Below are positions 17,301 to 26,240 of a stretch of 64,000 bases of DNA, piece by piece. The notes under the pieces were generated by a model. That model had not been told where the DNA came from. It searched no databases and saw only the letters and a list, made by a program, of their open reading frames with translations. Both the position numbers and the translations under genes were made by a program. Position 1 is the first letter of the stretch. Each line of letters opens with the position of its first letter. This DNA is from Allorhodopirellula heiligendammensis (GTDB lineage: Bacteria > Planctomycetota > Planctomycetia > Pirellulales > Pirellulaceae): assembly GCF_007860105.1 (NCBI RefSeq), contig NZ_SJPU01000001.1:1780118-1844117 (forward strand), given 5' to 3'.

Positions 17301-17861
17301 TTAGAAGTTTTGATAGAAAATGATCAACGTGTCAGGGTTTGACTTGCCATTCTTCGCAATACCGTCAGCCCAAATTCCTTGCAAACTGGCGGAATCAAGA
17401 TCCATGTCGATACCGATGGGCGATGGATCGGCCTGCGAAAGCGCGGGTTTGAGCTTTTCCACGGCTTCCTGAACCTCCTCTTCGCTAAAGTTTCCCGTGA
17501 TATGCACCGAACGTGTTATTGGGGCCCTAACGTAGGGCGCAAGACGCACGGTCCCATCGACAACGATTGCCAATTGTTGTTGCAAATGGTTGCCTGTCAG
17601 TTCGCCAAATTGCTTTGCCAGTTGGTCGTCGAACTTCAGCTCGATCGCGGGTGCCCCATTCACGTCAACAATCTGCTTGGCCATTGTGACGTGTTCGGAC
17701 AGTTTTTCCCATCCGATCCGTGCGGAGCTTGATGCGATCGCCAAGGCATACCGATTGCCGTTGTAGGAATGAACGATCGGAGCGGCGACGTTCGGCTTGC
17801 GGTCGTGCCGCAGTGGGTCGCTGTGTCTTCGCTTCGGTTGAGCCTGTCGGATCCGTCGTCC
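17301..17861 (-). pseudogene. SecD P1-head-like domain fragment, middle part of a broken gene
   Basis: The frame opens after a TAG at 17862-17864 and closes with TAA at 17301. It shows no start codon with a ribosome binding site. The readable part is NVAAPIVHSYNGNRYALAIA, then IELKFDDQLAKQFGELTGNH and a segment with VVDGTVRLAPYVRAPI and ITGNFSEEEVQEAVEKLKP. This pattern (Glu-Phe-Asp-x(3)-Ala, a GxxA..P stretch, and the I-x-G-x-F-(S/T)-x-E-E motif) is the SecDF P1 head subdomain, known in planctomycetes as an extracytoplasmic module behind kinases. It overlaps the last part of the kinase frame by about 200 bp in a different frame, which indicates a frameshift. Confidence 0.6.
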
Positions 17862-19005
17862 CTAATCGCGGTAAATCCGATCCTTCGGTAAACGCCAACA
17901 ACCGCTCGGCGACATGCATTGGCGATTGAGGTCGCTTGTTGGGGTCTTTTTCCAACATCGAATCGACTAACGACACCAACCCTTTTTCTGCATCTGGCAA
18001 CCATTCGCTTAGTCGCGGCGGCGATGCGGAAACATGGGCGGTCATTTTAGCAAACGGGGTTGGAAACGCATCGTTAGCAAAGGGGGCTTCGCCCGTCAGC
18101 AGTTTCATAAGCGTGCACCCGAGTGAATAGATGTCGCCACGGATGTCGACGCTGCGACTGTCGGTGACTTGTTCCGGTGAGATGTAATCGGCAGTGCCCA
18201 TCGTTTGCCCGGTTCCGGTGATCTCCATTTGATCGGGATCGCCATGTTGAAGGCGAGCGAGTCCGAGGTCGAGTGGCTTCACTTCGCCCGATCGACTGAG
18301 CATGATGTTGGATGGTTTGACATCGCGGTGAACGAATCCTTGTTCGTTTGAATAGGCAAGAGCCACGGCTACCCTACTGACAATCTGACAAGCATCTGCG
18401 ACTCGCAGCGGCCCGACCGTATTGACCAACATGCCGAGATCGAGCCCATCAATAAACTCGGTGACCAACACGGCGGTGCCTTCGACCTCGCGAGCATCGT
18501 GGGCGGTGACGATGTTCGGATGGCTCAAGCGACCGACTGCCCGCATCTCGGCTTCAAAACGTTGCCCCATTTGTGGATCGCCCAAGCGATGGGTGGCCAA
18601 GACTTTCAGTGCGACTTCTCGTCCAAGTTTGGTATGGCGGGCCAAATAGACCCGACCCATCCCGCCTCGTCCCAACGGACGAAGGATCTCGTATACGCCA
18701 ATTCGTTGCGGCAAGTGTGGCTGGGTTAGATCAGGAGCCGGATCGGTCGTCAGCGTGCCGAGCAGCCTGGCGACGGCCAGATCACAAGCGGGTTCATCGG
18801 CAAATCCAACCCACGGATCGGGCGAATGTAAAGACCCGATCAGCGAATCCCCACCGTCATCGATTGTCTCAAGTTCTGCGGAACAGGCCTCGCACTCACG
18901 AACGTGCGTAAACATCTCGTCGCTTGCATCGTCCGGCAAACGGCCAAGTACATAGTCTTGCAGTACTTGGATCGGTGGGCATCGAGTTGGCGTTTGGGTC
19001 ATCAT
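17665..19005 (-). CDS. Serine/threonine kinase with N-terminal anti-sigma zinc finger, 3' end frameshifted
   Basis: 446 residues as the frame stands. Residues 30-42 hold a zinc finger of the anti-sigma type (H34-x3-C38-x2-C41: HVRECEAC). The Hanks-type kinase domain covers about residues 103-370: ILRPLGRGGMGRVYLARH, catalytic FVHRDVKPSNIML, a DLG in place of DFG (PLDLGLARL), and GTADYISPEQ. After about residue 375 the frame departs from protein-like sequence; a different frame then encodes the extracytoplasmic module, so a frameshift lies at about 17800-17865. The expected membrane helix between the two is missing. A ribosome binding site AAGGAG precedes the start by 6 nt. The divergent neighbour at 19095 is an ECF sigma factor, which the zinc finger may bind. 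The kinase core may still be active and cytosolic. Confidence 0.85.
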   Translation of the reverse strand: MMTQTPTRCPPIQVLQDYVLGRLPDDASDEMFTHVRECEACSAELETIDDGGDSLIGSLHSPDPWVGFADEPACDLAVARLLGTLTTDPAPDLTQPHLPQRIGVYEILRPLGRGGMGRVYLARHTKLGREVALKVLATHRLGDPQMGQRFEAEMRAVGRLSHPNIVTAHDAREVEGTAVLVTEFIDGLDLGMLVNTVGPLRVADACQIVSRVAVALAYSNEQGFVHRDVKPSNIMLSRSGEVKPLDLGLARLQHGDPDQMEITGTGQTMGTADYISPEQVTDSRSVDIRGDIYSLGCTLMKLLTGEAPFANDAFPTPFAKMTAHVSASPPRLSEWLPDAEKGLVSLVDSMLEKDPNKRPQSPMHVAERLLAFTEGSDLPRLGTTDPTGSTEAKTQRPTAARPQAERRRSDRSFLQRQSVCLGDRIKLRTDRMGKTVRTRHNGQADC

Positions 19006-19094
19006 TGTATTCTCCTTAAAGGTCGGTCACATTGGTAGGGGAACTCTCCAAGGCGAGCTTCGCTAATAGATAAACGCAAACGTCTGACAGCATT

Positions 19095-19733
19095 TTGCCA
19101 AGTTCAAAGAAAACTTCTGGTGCCTCCGAACATCCAACGCTTTCGACGGGTGGGTTGGCTGCGGCACAGAACATGGACCCGCAGGCTTGGAACAGGTTGG
19201 TGACCACGTTTGGGCCGATCGTCTATCGCTGGTGCCGCGCGTCGCACGTGCCGATGTCCGACGCCGCCGATGTGGTTCAGGAAGTTTTTTCCAGTGTAGT
19301 GCGCGGGATCGGCAATTTTGAAAGACAAAAAAACGCAGGCAGCTTTCGTAGTTGGTTAGCCACGATCACTCGCAATCGTACCGCCGATTACTTTCGCCGC
19401 GCCGCGAAGTCGCAAGCAGCCGTGGGCGGCACCAATGCGATGAATGCTCTCGAGCAACTTGCCGAATCCGTCGATTCCACGATCACGCCTGAGAGCATCC
19501 AAGGAGCATTCACGCGGCAACTACTCACGCAGGTGCGCGTGGAATTTGAAACCATCACTTGGACCGCTTTTTGGTTGACCACGATGGAAGGCAAGTCCGC
19601 ATCCGAGGCGGCTGGGGCGACAGGTTTGTCGCGGGCGAGTGTCTACCAAGCGAAGTCTCGCGTGCTGCGCAGGCTAAGGCAGCGGCTTTGCGAAGTCGAG
19701 AATGTTCATGGCCAATCGAGTGACAAATTTTAA
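19095..19733 (+). CDS. ECF-type RNA polymerase sigma factor
   Basis: About 212 residues if started at TTG 19095; an ATG lies at 19173. I prefer the upstream start because GLAAAQNMDPQAWNRLV matches the usual ECF beginning (AQ-x(3)-D-x-x-AW). Region 2 reads DAADVVQEVFSSVV and RSWLATITRNRTADYFRR. Region 4 reads MEGKSASEAAGATGLSRASVYQAKSRV. The start is uncertain, since the only alternatives are TTG codons and ATG 19173; an in-frame stop precedes 19095. It is divergent from the zinc-finger kinase gene with an 89-bp gap. Such sigma/kinase pairs are a planctomycete arrangement in which the kinase is thought to control the sigma factor. Confidence 0.85.
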   Translation: MPSSKKTSGASEHPTLSTGGLAAAQNMDPQAWNRLVTTFGPIVYRWCRASHVPMSDAADVVQEVFSSVVRGIGNFERQKNAGSFRSWLATITRNRTADYFRRAAKSQAAVGGTNAMNALEQLAESVDSTITPESIQGAFTRQLLTQVRVEFETITWTAFWLTTMEGKSASEAAGATGLSRASVYQAKSRVLRRLRQRLCEVENVHGQSSDKF

Positions 19734-19861
19734 TAGTGCGTTTTTGTGAAGGTAGCGTGCCACTAAATTCCGTGAAGAACCCCCTGGGGGAGGGCGGAAT
19801 CGAATTGTCAACGAAAAATTAATGTTTTTTTTCCGAAGGGTGTCAATCTAGTTCATCGCCG
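19734..19861. other. Short convergent intergenic region
   Basis: Lies between the convergent 3' ends of the sigma factor and the histidine kinase. It contains an A/T-rich block (AATGTTTTTTTTCC at about 19821-19834) but no clear hairpin before it. Confidence 0.3.
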
Positions 19862-21121
19862 CTAATTCCCCAACGGAATCACAATCGTCGCGACACAGCC
19901 CGCCAAGGCTGGCGTCAATTGGAGGGATCCGCCATGCAAGCGCACGATTCGGTCGGCGCGGCACAATCCGAGACCGAGTCCGCGCCCCGCTTCGCGGCCA
20001 GAGTAGTACGGGGACATCGCCATTTTCGCAGCGTTCGCAGAAATTCCCGGGCCACTGTCGGCAACCGAAATCTGCACTTGAGCACGATCTTGCGTCACAT
20101 CGATGCGAATAGTTCCATCAATACCGATCGCTTCGATCGAATTGCGGACCAAGGCTGCGATTGCTTCGCCGATCATCTCGGCATCGCCCGTCACCGACAT
20201 CGGTGCACCATCGACCGCGCCGGCCAATTGAATATCTACGCCCAAACGCTCGGCAATTTCCGCCAGGGACGAGATGACCAATTCCACCCGCTCTCTGAGA
20301 TCAAACTCGCTGGGCTGGATCGGCGTCGGATTGGCGTAGAACATGAGATCCGCAATCATGGCATGAGCGCGCGACGTCTGGTCTACAATCCGTTGCACCG
20401 AATCCGAGAGCTCAGCAGTTACGCGTGTCTGCAACGCTTGAGCGCGAGTGGAGATATTTGCCAGCGGGTTGTTTATCTCATGACTCAAGCCGTACGCCAG
20501 TGAATGAGCGAGTTCGCGTTTCGCGGTTTCGACCGCGACAGCAAACATCTCATTACGAACGTGTTGATTGTCATCACTGCGAATCTGCGAAGCGATCGCG
20601 AGGTGCGCGTCGGCGAACTCCTCAACAGCAAACCGCGAGTCCTCGCCGGAATCTCCGTCTAACTCAACCGAATCAGCAAGTGGATTTCGAATACCGATCG
20701 CCGTAAACCATAAGTCTGCCTCGCTAATCCATCGGCCGCGCGGGAGCAATTGAAAATAGTCATCGAGCTCGGCCAAACGTGACAGCTGATCTGTCGCGGC
20801 CGCGCCCATTGGTGCAGCCAACCAGTCCGTGTCACGCCATAATGAACGTCCATGCCGACACCACCAATCGCCCAACTGCGTGAGCGTGGTCGATCCAGCG
20901 CAGCAGACACCATCACAGGACGCGGCTGCGAGTGTGAACATGAACAGTGCCGGATCGTTCGCTAACGATCGGCGTAGTGAATCCCCAGCCGACACCGCCG
21001 GCTCACAGGCGACAGCGCCATTGATCGCAGCAAATGACGTCGTCTTGAACGCCAGCCAACCAGTGCTGCCGCCATCGCGGATGGGTGGTAACCATCCGGA
21101 GTAACGCGTCGTCGCAGGCAT
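19862..21121 (-). CDS. Cytoplasmic sensor histidine kinase
   Basis: 419 residues with no membrane segment. The C-terminal half has the complete transmitter: phosphoacceptor HEINNPLANISTRAQAL, N box ALVRNSIEAIG, G1 box DSGPGIS and G2 box GRGLGLGLCRADRIVRLHGG. The first 210 residues are an unassigned input domain; the LRRSLANDPALFMFTLAAA stretch loosely recalls HDOD-type domains, but this is weak. Its ATG overlaps the stop of the response regulator (TAATG), so the two are translationally coupled. The signal is probably cytoplasmic. The cognate regulator is almost certainly the gene upstream. Confidence 0.9.
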   Translation of the reverse strand: MPATTRYSGWLPPIRDGGSTGWLAFKTTSFAAINGAVACEPAVSAGDSLRRSLANDPALFMFTLAAASCDGVCCAGSTTLTQLGDWWCRHGRSLWRDTDWLAAPMGAAATDQLSRLAELDDYFQLLPRGRWISEADLWFTAIGIRNPLADSVELDGDSGEDSRFAVEEFADAHLAIASQIRSDDNQHVRNEMFAVAVETAKRELAHSLAYGLSHEINNPLANISTRAQALQTRVTAELSDSVQRIVDQTSRAHAMIADLMFYANPTPIQPSEFDLRERVELVISSLAEIAERLGVDIQLAGAVDGAPMSVTGDAEMIGEAIAALVRNSIEAIGIDGTIRIDVTQDRAQVQISVADSGPGISANAAKMAMSPYYSGREAGRGLGLGLCRADRIVRLHGGSLQLTPALAGCVATIVIPLGN

Positions 21122-21720
21122 TAGCCATTCACGCCACGATCGATGTCGAGCAATTCACAAGCTCGCATGACCAGGTCGTCAATTGAAAACGGCTTTTGCA
21201 TGAAATCGTTTGCACCAGCGGCTTTCAATCCATCCACCTTGCTGTGCTCGACCATCCCCGAAATGCACAAGATTTTCACCGTGTCCATCGATGGATCGCT
21301 GCGCACCCGCTGGCAGACTTCCTTGCCATTGATGTCGGGTAACATCACGTCGAGTACCACGAGATCCGGGCGAAACTCCTTCACACCCATCCCGGCGTCA
21401 AAGCCATTGTTGGCCGTGCGAATCTCGAAACGACCGTCGCGTTGGAAACCGTCTTGCATCAAGTCGACGAGATCTTGGTCATCGTCGACGATCAGTAATT
21501 TTTTCTTGCCGCTTTCCAGAGCGTCGGTAGGAATACCATTGTCCTTCATGAACATATACAGTTGTTCACGAGGAATGCGGCGGAACTTGCTACCGGGAAC
21601 TCGAAAGCCCTTGAGCGACCCGTTGTCGAAGCAGCGGATGATCGTTTGCTGGCTTACTTTGCAAATTTTTGCAGCTTCGCCAGTCGTAAATACAGTTTTC
21701 TTGGTCATGGCCGGAACCAT
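21121..21720 (-). CDS. Response regulator with N-terminal excisionase-type HTH
   Basis: 199 residues. Residues about 8-60 are a MerR/excisionase-like DNA-binding domain (FTTGEAAKICKVSQQTIIRC, then GFRVPGSKFRRIPREQL). Residues about 73-190 are a receiver domain: KLLIVDDDQDLV (acidic pocket), LVVLDVMLPDING (phosphoacceptor Asp) and DFMQKPFS (conserved Lys). The order DNA-binding first, receiver second is the reverse of most regulators and is known from planctomycetes. The start is either ATG 21720 or ATG 21708: GGAGG lies directly before the first and 12 nt before the second, so neither is settled. Coupled to the downstream histidine kinase. Confidence 0.9.
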   Translation of the reverse strand: MVPAMTKKTVFTTGEAAKICKVSQQTIIRCFDNGSLKGFRVPGSKFRRIPREQLYMFMKDNGIPTDALESGKKKLLIVDDDQDLVDLMQDGFQRDGRFEIRTANNGFDAGMGVKEFRPDLVVLDVMLPDINGKEVCQRVRSDPSMDTVKILCISGMVEHSKVDGLKAAGANDFMQKPFSIDDLVMRACELLDIDRGVNG

Positions 21721-22749
21721 CCTCCCTGTGGGGTAGTACCATTACCTAAAATATAGTGAAGGCTTAGGTCTCCCACCTTCACTGCGTCACTTCATTTAGC
21801 AAAACCACGGGCACGATGCACTAGCACTTATGCCATGCAGTCGAGCAAGTGTCCCTAAATGCTTGCAGAGCATGCAAACCGCTTAAACGGGCGTATACCT
21901 CGCTCAACCTGCAGGCACCCTGTCTTCACTGGCTTGCCACACCGCATGGATTCTAACGATTTGGCAAACTGGGTCAAGATTGATCACCCCGCCATCTGAC
22001 CAGATCCCGCGAGAACTCCCACACAGAGCCTCGCGGAGCAACACGCCGGTTCATGGCGCGCTGCTGGTACGCATCTGCCAAAATAGCGTCAGGCCCGAAA
22101 ATAACCGCCCGCGATGAAACTCCAGAGGCGCGATGAAACTCCAAAGGAACGTCAAATGACGAGCGATAGCCCCACCGATACCGCCACGACTTGGCCACCC
22201 CAGTGGATCGACGCCTTCGGCCCCATGTTGCGTTTCGATTCCTCACCCGACTCGATCATCGAGCGACACGGACCTGAACCTGCTGGCAAATTGCGAGGGT
22301 TCGCTTCAGCGATTCCATCTGCTGGGCAACCCCGACGCACAGTTGGCGCAGGAGATCGCATCATTCCTTCATGTGCCACTTGTTAAAACGCGGTGCCCCG
22401 CAGAGTACTATCGGTCCTCAGATGCCAACAGCGACGCCAACGTCACGAATGCTCAGCGGACCGATCGCTGAGTTCAACAAGCGACTGGGCAGGGAGGTTC
22501 GGGCCGACCTAGTCGTGATATGGCCGAAACATGCTTTGGACTCTTGGGAATCTCTTGGACTCCCGGGCAAATGCAACGATTTGACCGCGAACCGCCGGTC
22601 CGCTTCGTCTCAATTACGAACCGGCCCAAGGAAGGGAAATCGTCGAGCAATTTGAAATGCAATTTCCTCTGGGCGACAACACTCTCCCTCACGATTAGCT
22701 TACGATCTGCACTTGATCACCTCTGGACGCGATTCTGAATGAGACTCGT
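21721..22749. other. Long intergenic region with decayed coding traces
   Basis: About 1 kb without a supportable gene. Several short frames occur, for example a plus-strand stretch from about 22150 reading TTWPPQWIDAFGPMLRF and, in another frame, LLGNPDAQLAQEIASFLHVP, which faintly resembles the N-terminus of phosphoribosyl pyrophosphate synthases. A minus-strand stretch near 22000 reads RGSVWEFSRDLVRWRGD. Frames change and stops interrupt, so at most these are remnants. A two-copy 19-bp repeat is at 22110-22147. The promoter of the gene at 22750 should be at the right end. Confidence 0.4.
22110..22147 (+). repeat. Tandem repeat, 2 x 19 bp
   Basis: Two adjacent units, CGCGATGAAACTCCAGAGG and the same sequence with AAGG at its end, differing at one position. 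It lies in the gene-free region and looks like the other short tandem repeats of this window. Confidence 0.85.
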
Positions 22750-24882
22750 ATGATGACCGTATTTCGGATTCTATTTTGCTTAGTCGCGGCCTTCACTGTC
22801 GACCTGCAGCAGTCGCATGCTCAAGACGGCACGAGCCCGCAGATTACTCCCGAGCAGAACGCGAACTGGGCGCGACGCGGCTTTTGGCAGACCACTCGCG
22901 GTACGCCTGTCTCCGATGGTTGGCAATTTCAGAACGGCGAAATCACGCTTGCGAAGCCACGCCAGGGTGGCAGCATCGTCACCCAACCGATGCCACCCAA
23001 CTTTGAACTTTCCTGGCAGTGGAGAATTGAGGCAGGCGTCAACAGTGGCATCAAATACCGAGTCCGAAAATTCGGTAAAGAACTCTTCAACAACAGCATG
23101 CTCGGTATCGAGTATCAGATCATTGACAGTGAGCCCCATAGCACGTCGAAGGGTTCCACGGCGTCGATCTATGATCTGGTTGAACCCCAACGTCAGAAAA
23201 CGCTACACCCCCCGGGCCAGTGGAACAGTTCTAAGATTATCGCCCTCGGCGACCAGATTGAGCATTATCTCAACGGTGAACGGGTCGCGTCGGCCACCAC
23301 AGTCGGGCCCGAGTGGGACACGATCGTCGCACTCAGTAAGTTTGGTGGCAGCGTTGATTTCGGGCGTCCTCAAGTGGGAGACCGATTCATGTTGACTGAT
23401 CATGGCGGCAAGGTTACCTACAAAGATTTTCAATTTATCCCGCTGGACGCGCCGCCAACTGATACCCCGCCTCGGACAGGGCCGTTTTTGGCAAACGCAA
23501 CACGCAATGGCTGGGCCGACCAACACAGCATCGTGATTTGGACCCGGACCACGCGGAACTCCGAGATGCTGACTGAGGGAAAGCAGTTCGTCGATATTGA
23601 CCAGAAACTTGCAGGGCAGCTCGCCAAGCAGACGGACGCAGACAAATTGCTCAGCGTGCAACTTCCCGAAGGAACGACATTGGATGAGATGTTTGGCGCA
23701 TGTCCCGGGGCGGCAGGGCGTGCTCGACTGACCTACTTCCCGATCAAGCAGCGGCATGCCGCGAAGCAGACACGGTGGATTACAACCTCTGCCGAGAGCG
23801 ATTTCACGGCCCAGTGGAAGATCGAAGGGCTCAAGCCAAATACGGAATATGGAACCGTTGTCGAGGCACAAACGCTCGAGGGTCAGGCATCGGCAGTCGT
23901 GCGTGGTGCGTTTCGAACAGCTCCCCCAGAAGAGAATCCGCAGAACCTTCAGTTCTGCATCACAACTTGTCACGACTTCATTCGCCGCGATGATGGCCTC
24001 CAGGGTCATCAAATCTATCCTGCGATGAACAAATTCAAACCTGACTTCATCGTCCATGAAGGCGACATTGAGTATTACGATAAACCGGCTCCATGGGCGC
24101 TGACTAAGTCGCTGATGCGGTTCAAGTGGGGACGGATTTTCTCGCTTCCGAGCAACCGCGATTTCTACAATCGAACAACCTCTTATTTCATCAAAGACGA
24201 TCATGACACGCTCGCCAACGATTCATGGCCCGGCCAATCCTATGGAGCAGTGACGTTTGAAGAGGGTGTCAAGTTATTCAATGAAGAGCAGTTCCCCACC
24301 AAAAACGAGCGTTACAAGACAATACGCTGGGGACGTGACTTGCAAATCTGGATTCTTGAAGGCCGCGACTATCGCAGCCGCAACGATATGCCGGATGGAC
24401 CGGAGAAATCGATCCTGGGCAAGAAACAAAAAGCGTGGCTGTTCAAAACACTGGAAGAATCCGATGCCAAATTCAAATTGATTTGCAGCCCAACTCCCAT
24501 TGTGGGTCCAGATCGCGCCAACAAGAAAGACAATCACGCCAACGACATTTTCGCTTACGAAGGCGACCAGCTACGCACGAAGCTGTCGGCGACTCCAGGG
24601 GCAATCGTCTTCTGCGGAGACCGCCACTGGCAATACGCGTCGGTCGACGAACAGACAAACCTGTGGGAATTCGGGTGTGGACCGGGTAGCGACAAACATC
24701 AATTCGGTTGGAAACCCGGTGATGAGCGTCCGGTCCACCGCTTCCTCCGCGTCGATGGCGGATTCCTATCGGGCGAGTTGAAGTATTCAGGCGACAAAGA
24801 CGAAACCTCGACGCTAACGATCTGTCATCGTAGTGTGACCGGTCAGAAGGTCAGCGAGTTTCAGTTCCCCATCGAACCGTAA
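22750..24882 (+). CDS. DUF1080 / PhoD-like metallophosphatase fusion, secreted
   Basis: 710 residues (ATG 22750, or ATG 22753). A signal peptide ends near QSHA (residue 24). Residues about 30-235 are a DUF1080-type carbohydrate-binding or hydrolase fold (FELSWQWRIEAGVNSGIKYR, later GGKVTYKDFQFIPLD). Residues about 250-710 are a PhoD-like alkaline phosphatase: an N-terminal fibronectin-like part (IVIWTRTTRNSEML), then FKPDFIVHEGDIEYYD and YFIKDDHDTL, with GAIVFCGDRHWQYAS near the end, whose His, Asp and Glu residues would bind the metals. It would release phosphate or cleave phosphodiesters outside the cytoplasm. A secreted FG-GAP protein follows 42 bp downstream and may be co-transcribed. Confidence 0.85.
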   Translation: MMTVFRILFCLVAAFTVDLQQSHAQDGTSPQITPEQNANWARRGFWQTTRGTPVSDGWQFQNGEITLAKPRQGGSIVTQPMPPNFELSWQWRIEAGVNSGIKYRVRKFGKELFNNSMLGIEYQIIDSEPHSTSKGSTASIYDLVEPQRQKTLHPPGQWNSSKIIALGDQIEHYLNGERVASATTVGPEWDTIVALSKFGGSVDFGRPQVGDRFMLTDHGGKVTYKDFQFIPLDAPPTDTPPRTGPFLANATRNGWADQHSIVIWTRTTRNSEMLTEGKQFVDIDQKLAGQLAKQTDADKLLSVQLPEGTTLDEMFGACPGAAGRARLTYFPIKQRHAAKQTRWITTSAESDFTAQWKIEGLKPNTEYGTVVEAQTLEGQASAVVRGAFRTAPPEENPQNLQFCITTCHDFIRRDDGLQGHQIYPAMNKFKPDFIVHEGDIEYYDKPAPWALTKSLMRFKWGRIFSLPSNRDFYNRTTSYFIKDDHDTLANDSWPGQSYGAVTFEEGVKLFNEEQFPTKNERYKTIRWGRDLQIWILEGRDYRSRNDMPDGPEKSILGKKQKAWLFKTLEESDAKFKLICSPTPIVGPDRANKKDNHANDIFAYEGDQLRTKLSATPGAIVFCGDRHWQYASVDEQTNLWEFGCGPGSDKHQFGWKPGDERPVHRFLRVDGGFLSGELKYSGDKDETSTLTICHRSVTGQKVSEFQFPIEP

Positions 24883-24924
24883 TTGAAGTGTCGGTATGCA
24901 CCTCATCGAGGCCGAGTCAATTTC

Positions 24925-26151
24925 ATGAACTTCCTTTCAGAGCTTATCTCGCTCCTTGTACGTTTCAGTTCCGCATTTTCGATCGTGGTTCTATTCTGCT
25001 TTGACTCTTTCGCCGAAGACGTGTCGCCACCGACGTTCGCTCGCCACCCACTCACCTCCGATTACTATTGCGACGGTATTAACCACGGCGACTTCAACCA
25101 GGATGGCGTTGCAGACATCGTAGCTGGACCGTTTTGGTATCAGGGGCCGGAGTTCCAAAAGAAACACGCGATCTACCAACCCGTTGTGCAGCCACGAGAA
25201 CCGAGTCCAACCGACAGCATGTTCTCGTTCGTCGCCGACTTCAACGACGACACGTGGCCCGATGTGTTGGTTTTAGGACGCATCCACAAACACGCCGCCT
25301 ACTGGTATCAAAACCCGGGAGCCGACGGCGGTGTATGGGAAAAGCATTTCGTTTTTGAAAAGATTCAAGGCGAATCCCCAACTCTCATCGACATCAACCG
25401 CGATGGAACGCTTGAGCTGATCACTCACTGGCAAGGACGGTGGGGATGGGTCGCTCCGGTGAGCACGGATTCCAAACAACCATGGCGTTTCCATCCCATT
25501 TCCGAGCAGGGCGACTGGAAACAGTTTTATCACGGGACAGGCGTGGGCGATATCAATGGCGACGGGCGTCGTGACTTGATCATTAACGATGGATGGTTCG
25601 AACAACCCGCAGACGCAATGCAGATGTGGCCATTTCACGAATTTCGGTTCGGTGAAACGGGCGGAGCACAAATGTTTGCAAGCGACGTCGATCAGGACGG
25701 TGACAACGATGTCATCACCAGCCTCAACGCTCACGGGTGGGGATTGGCGTGGTTCGAACAAGTCAAAACGAATGGCGAAACAGACTTTGTCAAACACCTC
25801 ATCATGGGCAGTCGTGAAGAGGAGGCTCAGTTCGGTGTTGCCTTCTCACAGCCTCACGCATTGGATCTGGCAGACGTCGACGGGGACGGACATGTCGATA
25901 TCGTGACCGGCAAGCGGATGTGGGCGCACGGTCCCACGGGCGACATCGAACCGCAGGCACCGCCGGTCTTGTACTGGTTTCGTTGGACCCGTGACGCTCA
26001 ATCGGAAATCCGATTTGAGCCCCACCGGATAGACGACCGCAGCGGAGTGGGGACGCAAGTCATTGCCGCTGACGTGACCGGCGACGGTCACGCCGATATT
26101 TTGACCGTGTCAAAGCTAGGGGCCTTTGTATTCGAGCAAGCAACTCGTTGA
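24925..26151 (+). CDS. Secreted FG-GAP/VCBS repeat protein
   Basis: About 408 residues from the ATG at 24925, which is followed directly by a signal peptide (LLVRFSSAFSIVVLFCFDSF). A TTG at 24883 is open but has no signal-like sequence. The body is a beta-propeller of FG-GAP repeats with the D-x-(N/D)-x-D-G-x-x-D calcium-binding motif: DFNQDGVADIVAG, DFNDDTWPDVLVL, DINRDGTLELIT, DINGDGRRDLII, DVDQDGDNDVITS, DVDGDGHVDIVTG, DVTGDGHADILTV, seven in all. Such propellers bind partners or glycans and are often secreted. It follows the PhoD-like gene and probably shares its transcript. Confidence 0.85.
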   Translation: MNFLSELISLLVRFSSAFSIVVLFCFDSFAEDVSPPTFARHPLTSDYYCDGINHGDFNQDGVADIVAGPFWYQGPEFQKKHAIYQPVVQPREPSPTDSMFSFVADFNDDTWPDVLVLGRIHKHAAYWYQNPGADGGVWEKHFVFEKIQGESPTLIDINRDGTLELITHWQGRWGWVAPVSTDSKQPWRFHPISEQGDWKQFYHGTGVGDINGDGRRDLIINDGWFEQPADAMQMWPFHEFRFGETGGAQMFASDVDQDGDNDVITSLNAHGWGLAWFEQVKTNGETDFVKHLIMGSREEEAQFGVAFSQPHALDLADVDGDGHVDIVTGKRMWAHGPTGDIEPQAPPVLYWFRWTRDAQSEIRFEPHRIDDRSGVGTQVIAADVTGDGHADILTVSKLGAFVFEQATR

Positions 26152-26240
26152 CCGGACCAACAGAGTGAATGAGGGACAGGCAAGGGTCAGCTGGCTTTAC
26201 TCGTCACATGCATTGGATTCTCAAGGCGTTCGCAGAATGA

